Notes under the pieces: model-generated
What the model was told of the DNA's origin: nothing
The model's database searches: none
The model's input: only the letters and a program-made list of their open reading frames with translations
Assembly: GCF_001465835.2 (NCBI RefSeq)
Contig: NZ_CP013661.2
Location: 1,666,501-1,730,500 of the forward strand
Reading direction: 5' to 3'
Length of the DNA stretch: 64,000 bases
Source of the DNA: Planococcus kocurii
Lineage (GTDB): Bacteria; Bacillota; Bacilli; Bacillales_A; Planococcaceae
Made by a program: the position numbers and the translations under genes
Shown here: piece after piece, positions 63,284-64,000 of the stretch
How positions within the stretch are numbered: position 1 is the stretch's first letter
Layout: every line of letters starts with the position of its first letter

Positions 63284-63298
63284 AGTTTTCAAAGAACA
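63284..63298 (-). promoter_or_regulatory. boxA-like site before 23S, operon C
   Basis: TGTTCTTTGAAAACT on the minus strand, identical to the sites in operons A and B. Confidence 0.6.
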
Positions 63299-63312
63299 AG
63301 AGTGAAAGTCAC

Positions 63313-63332
63313 AAAAAAAGGCGTTGCCGCCT
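63313..63332 (-). terminator. Terminator-like hairpin in 16S-23S spacer, operon C
   Basis: AGGCG, loop GCAA, CGCCT and a T run on the minus strand. It is the same element as at 8040-8059 in operon B. Confidence 0.5.
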
Positions 63333-63397
63333 GAAGGTGAACCTTCAAAACTGAACGCAAAACGTCAACCCCGAGCCAAGCTCGGTTCCGAATTTAT

Positions 63398-64000
<603 letters not shown>

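Overview
The window reads as an origin-proximal chromosomal segment of a low-to-moderate G+C Firmicute of the Bacillales. Gene order matches the Bacillus subtilis block from yaaO to lysS and rrnW, seen here in reverse, so nearly everything lies on the minus strand and the replication origin should lie beyond the right end. Every sporulation gene that normally sits in this block is missing. With the protein sequences, this points to a non-spore-forming member of the Planococcaceae, Planococcus-like. That assignment is inference; no database was searched.

Layout, left to right: (1) 1-9680, two rRNA operons in one transcriptional direction. Operon A (5' part of 23S, tRNA-Ala, tRNA-Ile, 16S) is preceded by a nine-tRNA array, which is preceded by operon B (5S, 23S, 16S). 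Two strong tandem promoters lie upstream of operon B and none is visible before operon A, so the whole is probably one unit like B. subtilis rrnJ-trnJ-rrnW. (2) 10056-14451, lysS, folK-folB-folP and cysK. (3) 14583-22730, a PpiC/PrsA-like foldase, hslO, coaX, ftsH, hpt, tilS, a plus-strand tRNA-Met, yabR and divIC. (4) 23012-28123, carA-carB-argF, a plus-strand arginine cassette sitting exactly where yabP and yabQ would be. (5) 28173-43995, rqcP, yabN, yabM, mfd, pth, rplY, prs, glmU, spoVG, ridA, purR, ispE, veg, ksgA and rnmV. (6) 44110-54601, yabE, tatD, metG, abrB (plus strand), rsmI, yazA, trmN6, yabA, ricT, holB, darA and tmk. (7) 54723-59931, ppk, ppx and yaaO; the polyphosphate pair is inserted between tmk and yaaO. 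(8) 60081-64000, a third rRNA operon (5S, 23S and the 3' part of 16S), cut by the window end.

Most of the content is housekeeping: translation and its RNA modification, folate, cysteine, CoA, purine, PRPP and UDP-GlcNAc supply, protein quality control, DNA repair and replication control. I found no CRISPR array, prophage, insertion sequence, toxin-antitoxin or defence island. The points most worth a second look are regulatory or structural: a PurR-operator-like palindrome overlapping divergent promoters of tRNA-Met and tilS-hpt-ftsH; a SigH-type promoter kept in front of spoVG although the neighbouring sporulation genes are gone; a three-unit inverted repeat that supplies part of the rsmI stop codon; a terminator-like GNRA hairpin in the 16S-23S spacer of two rRNA operons; and the carAB-argF and ppx-ppk insertions at conserved synteny breakpoints.
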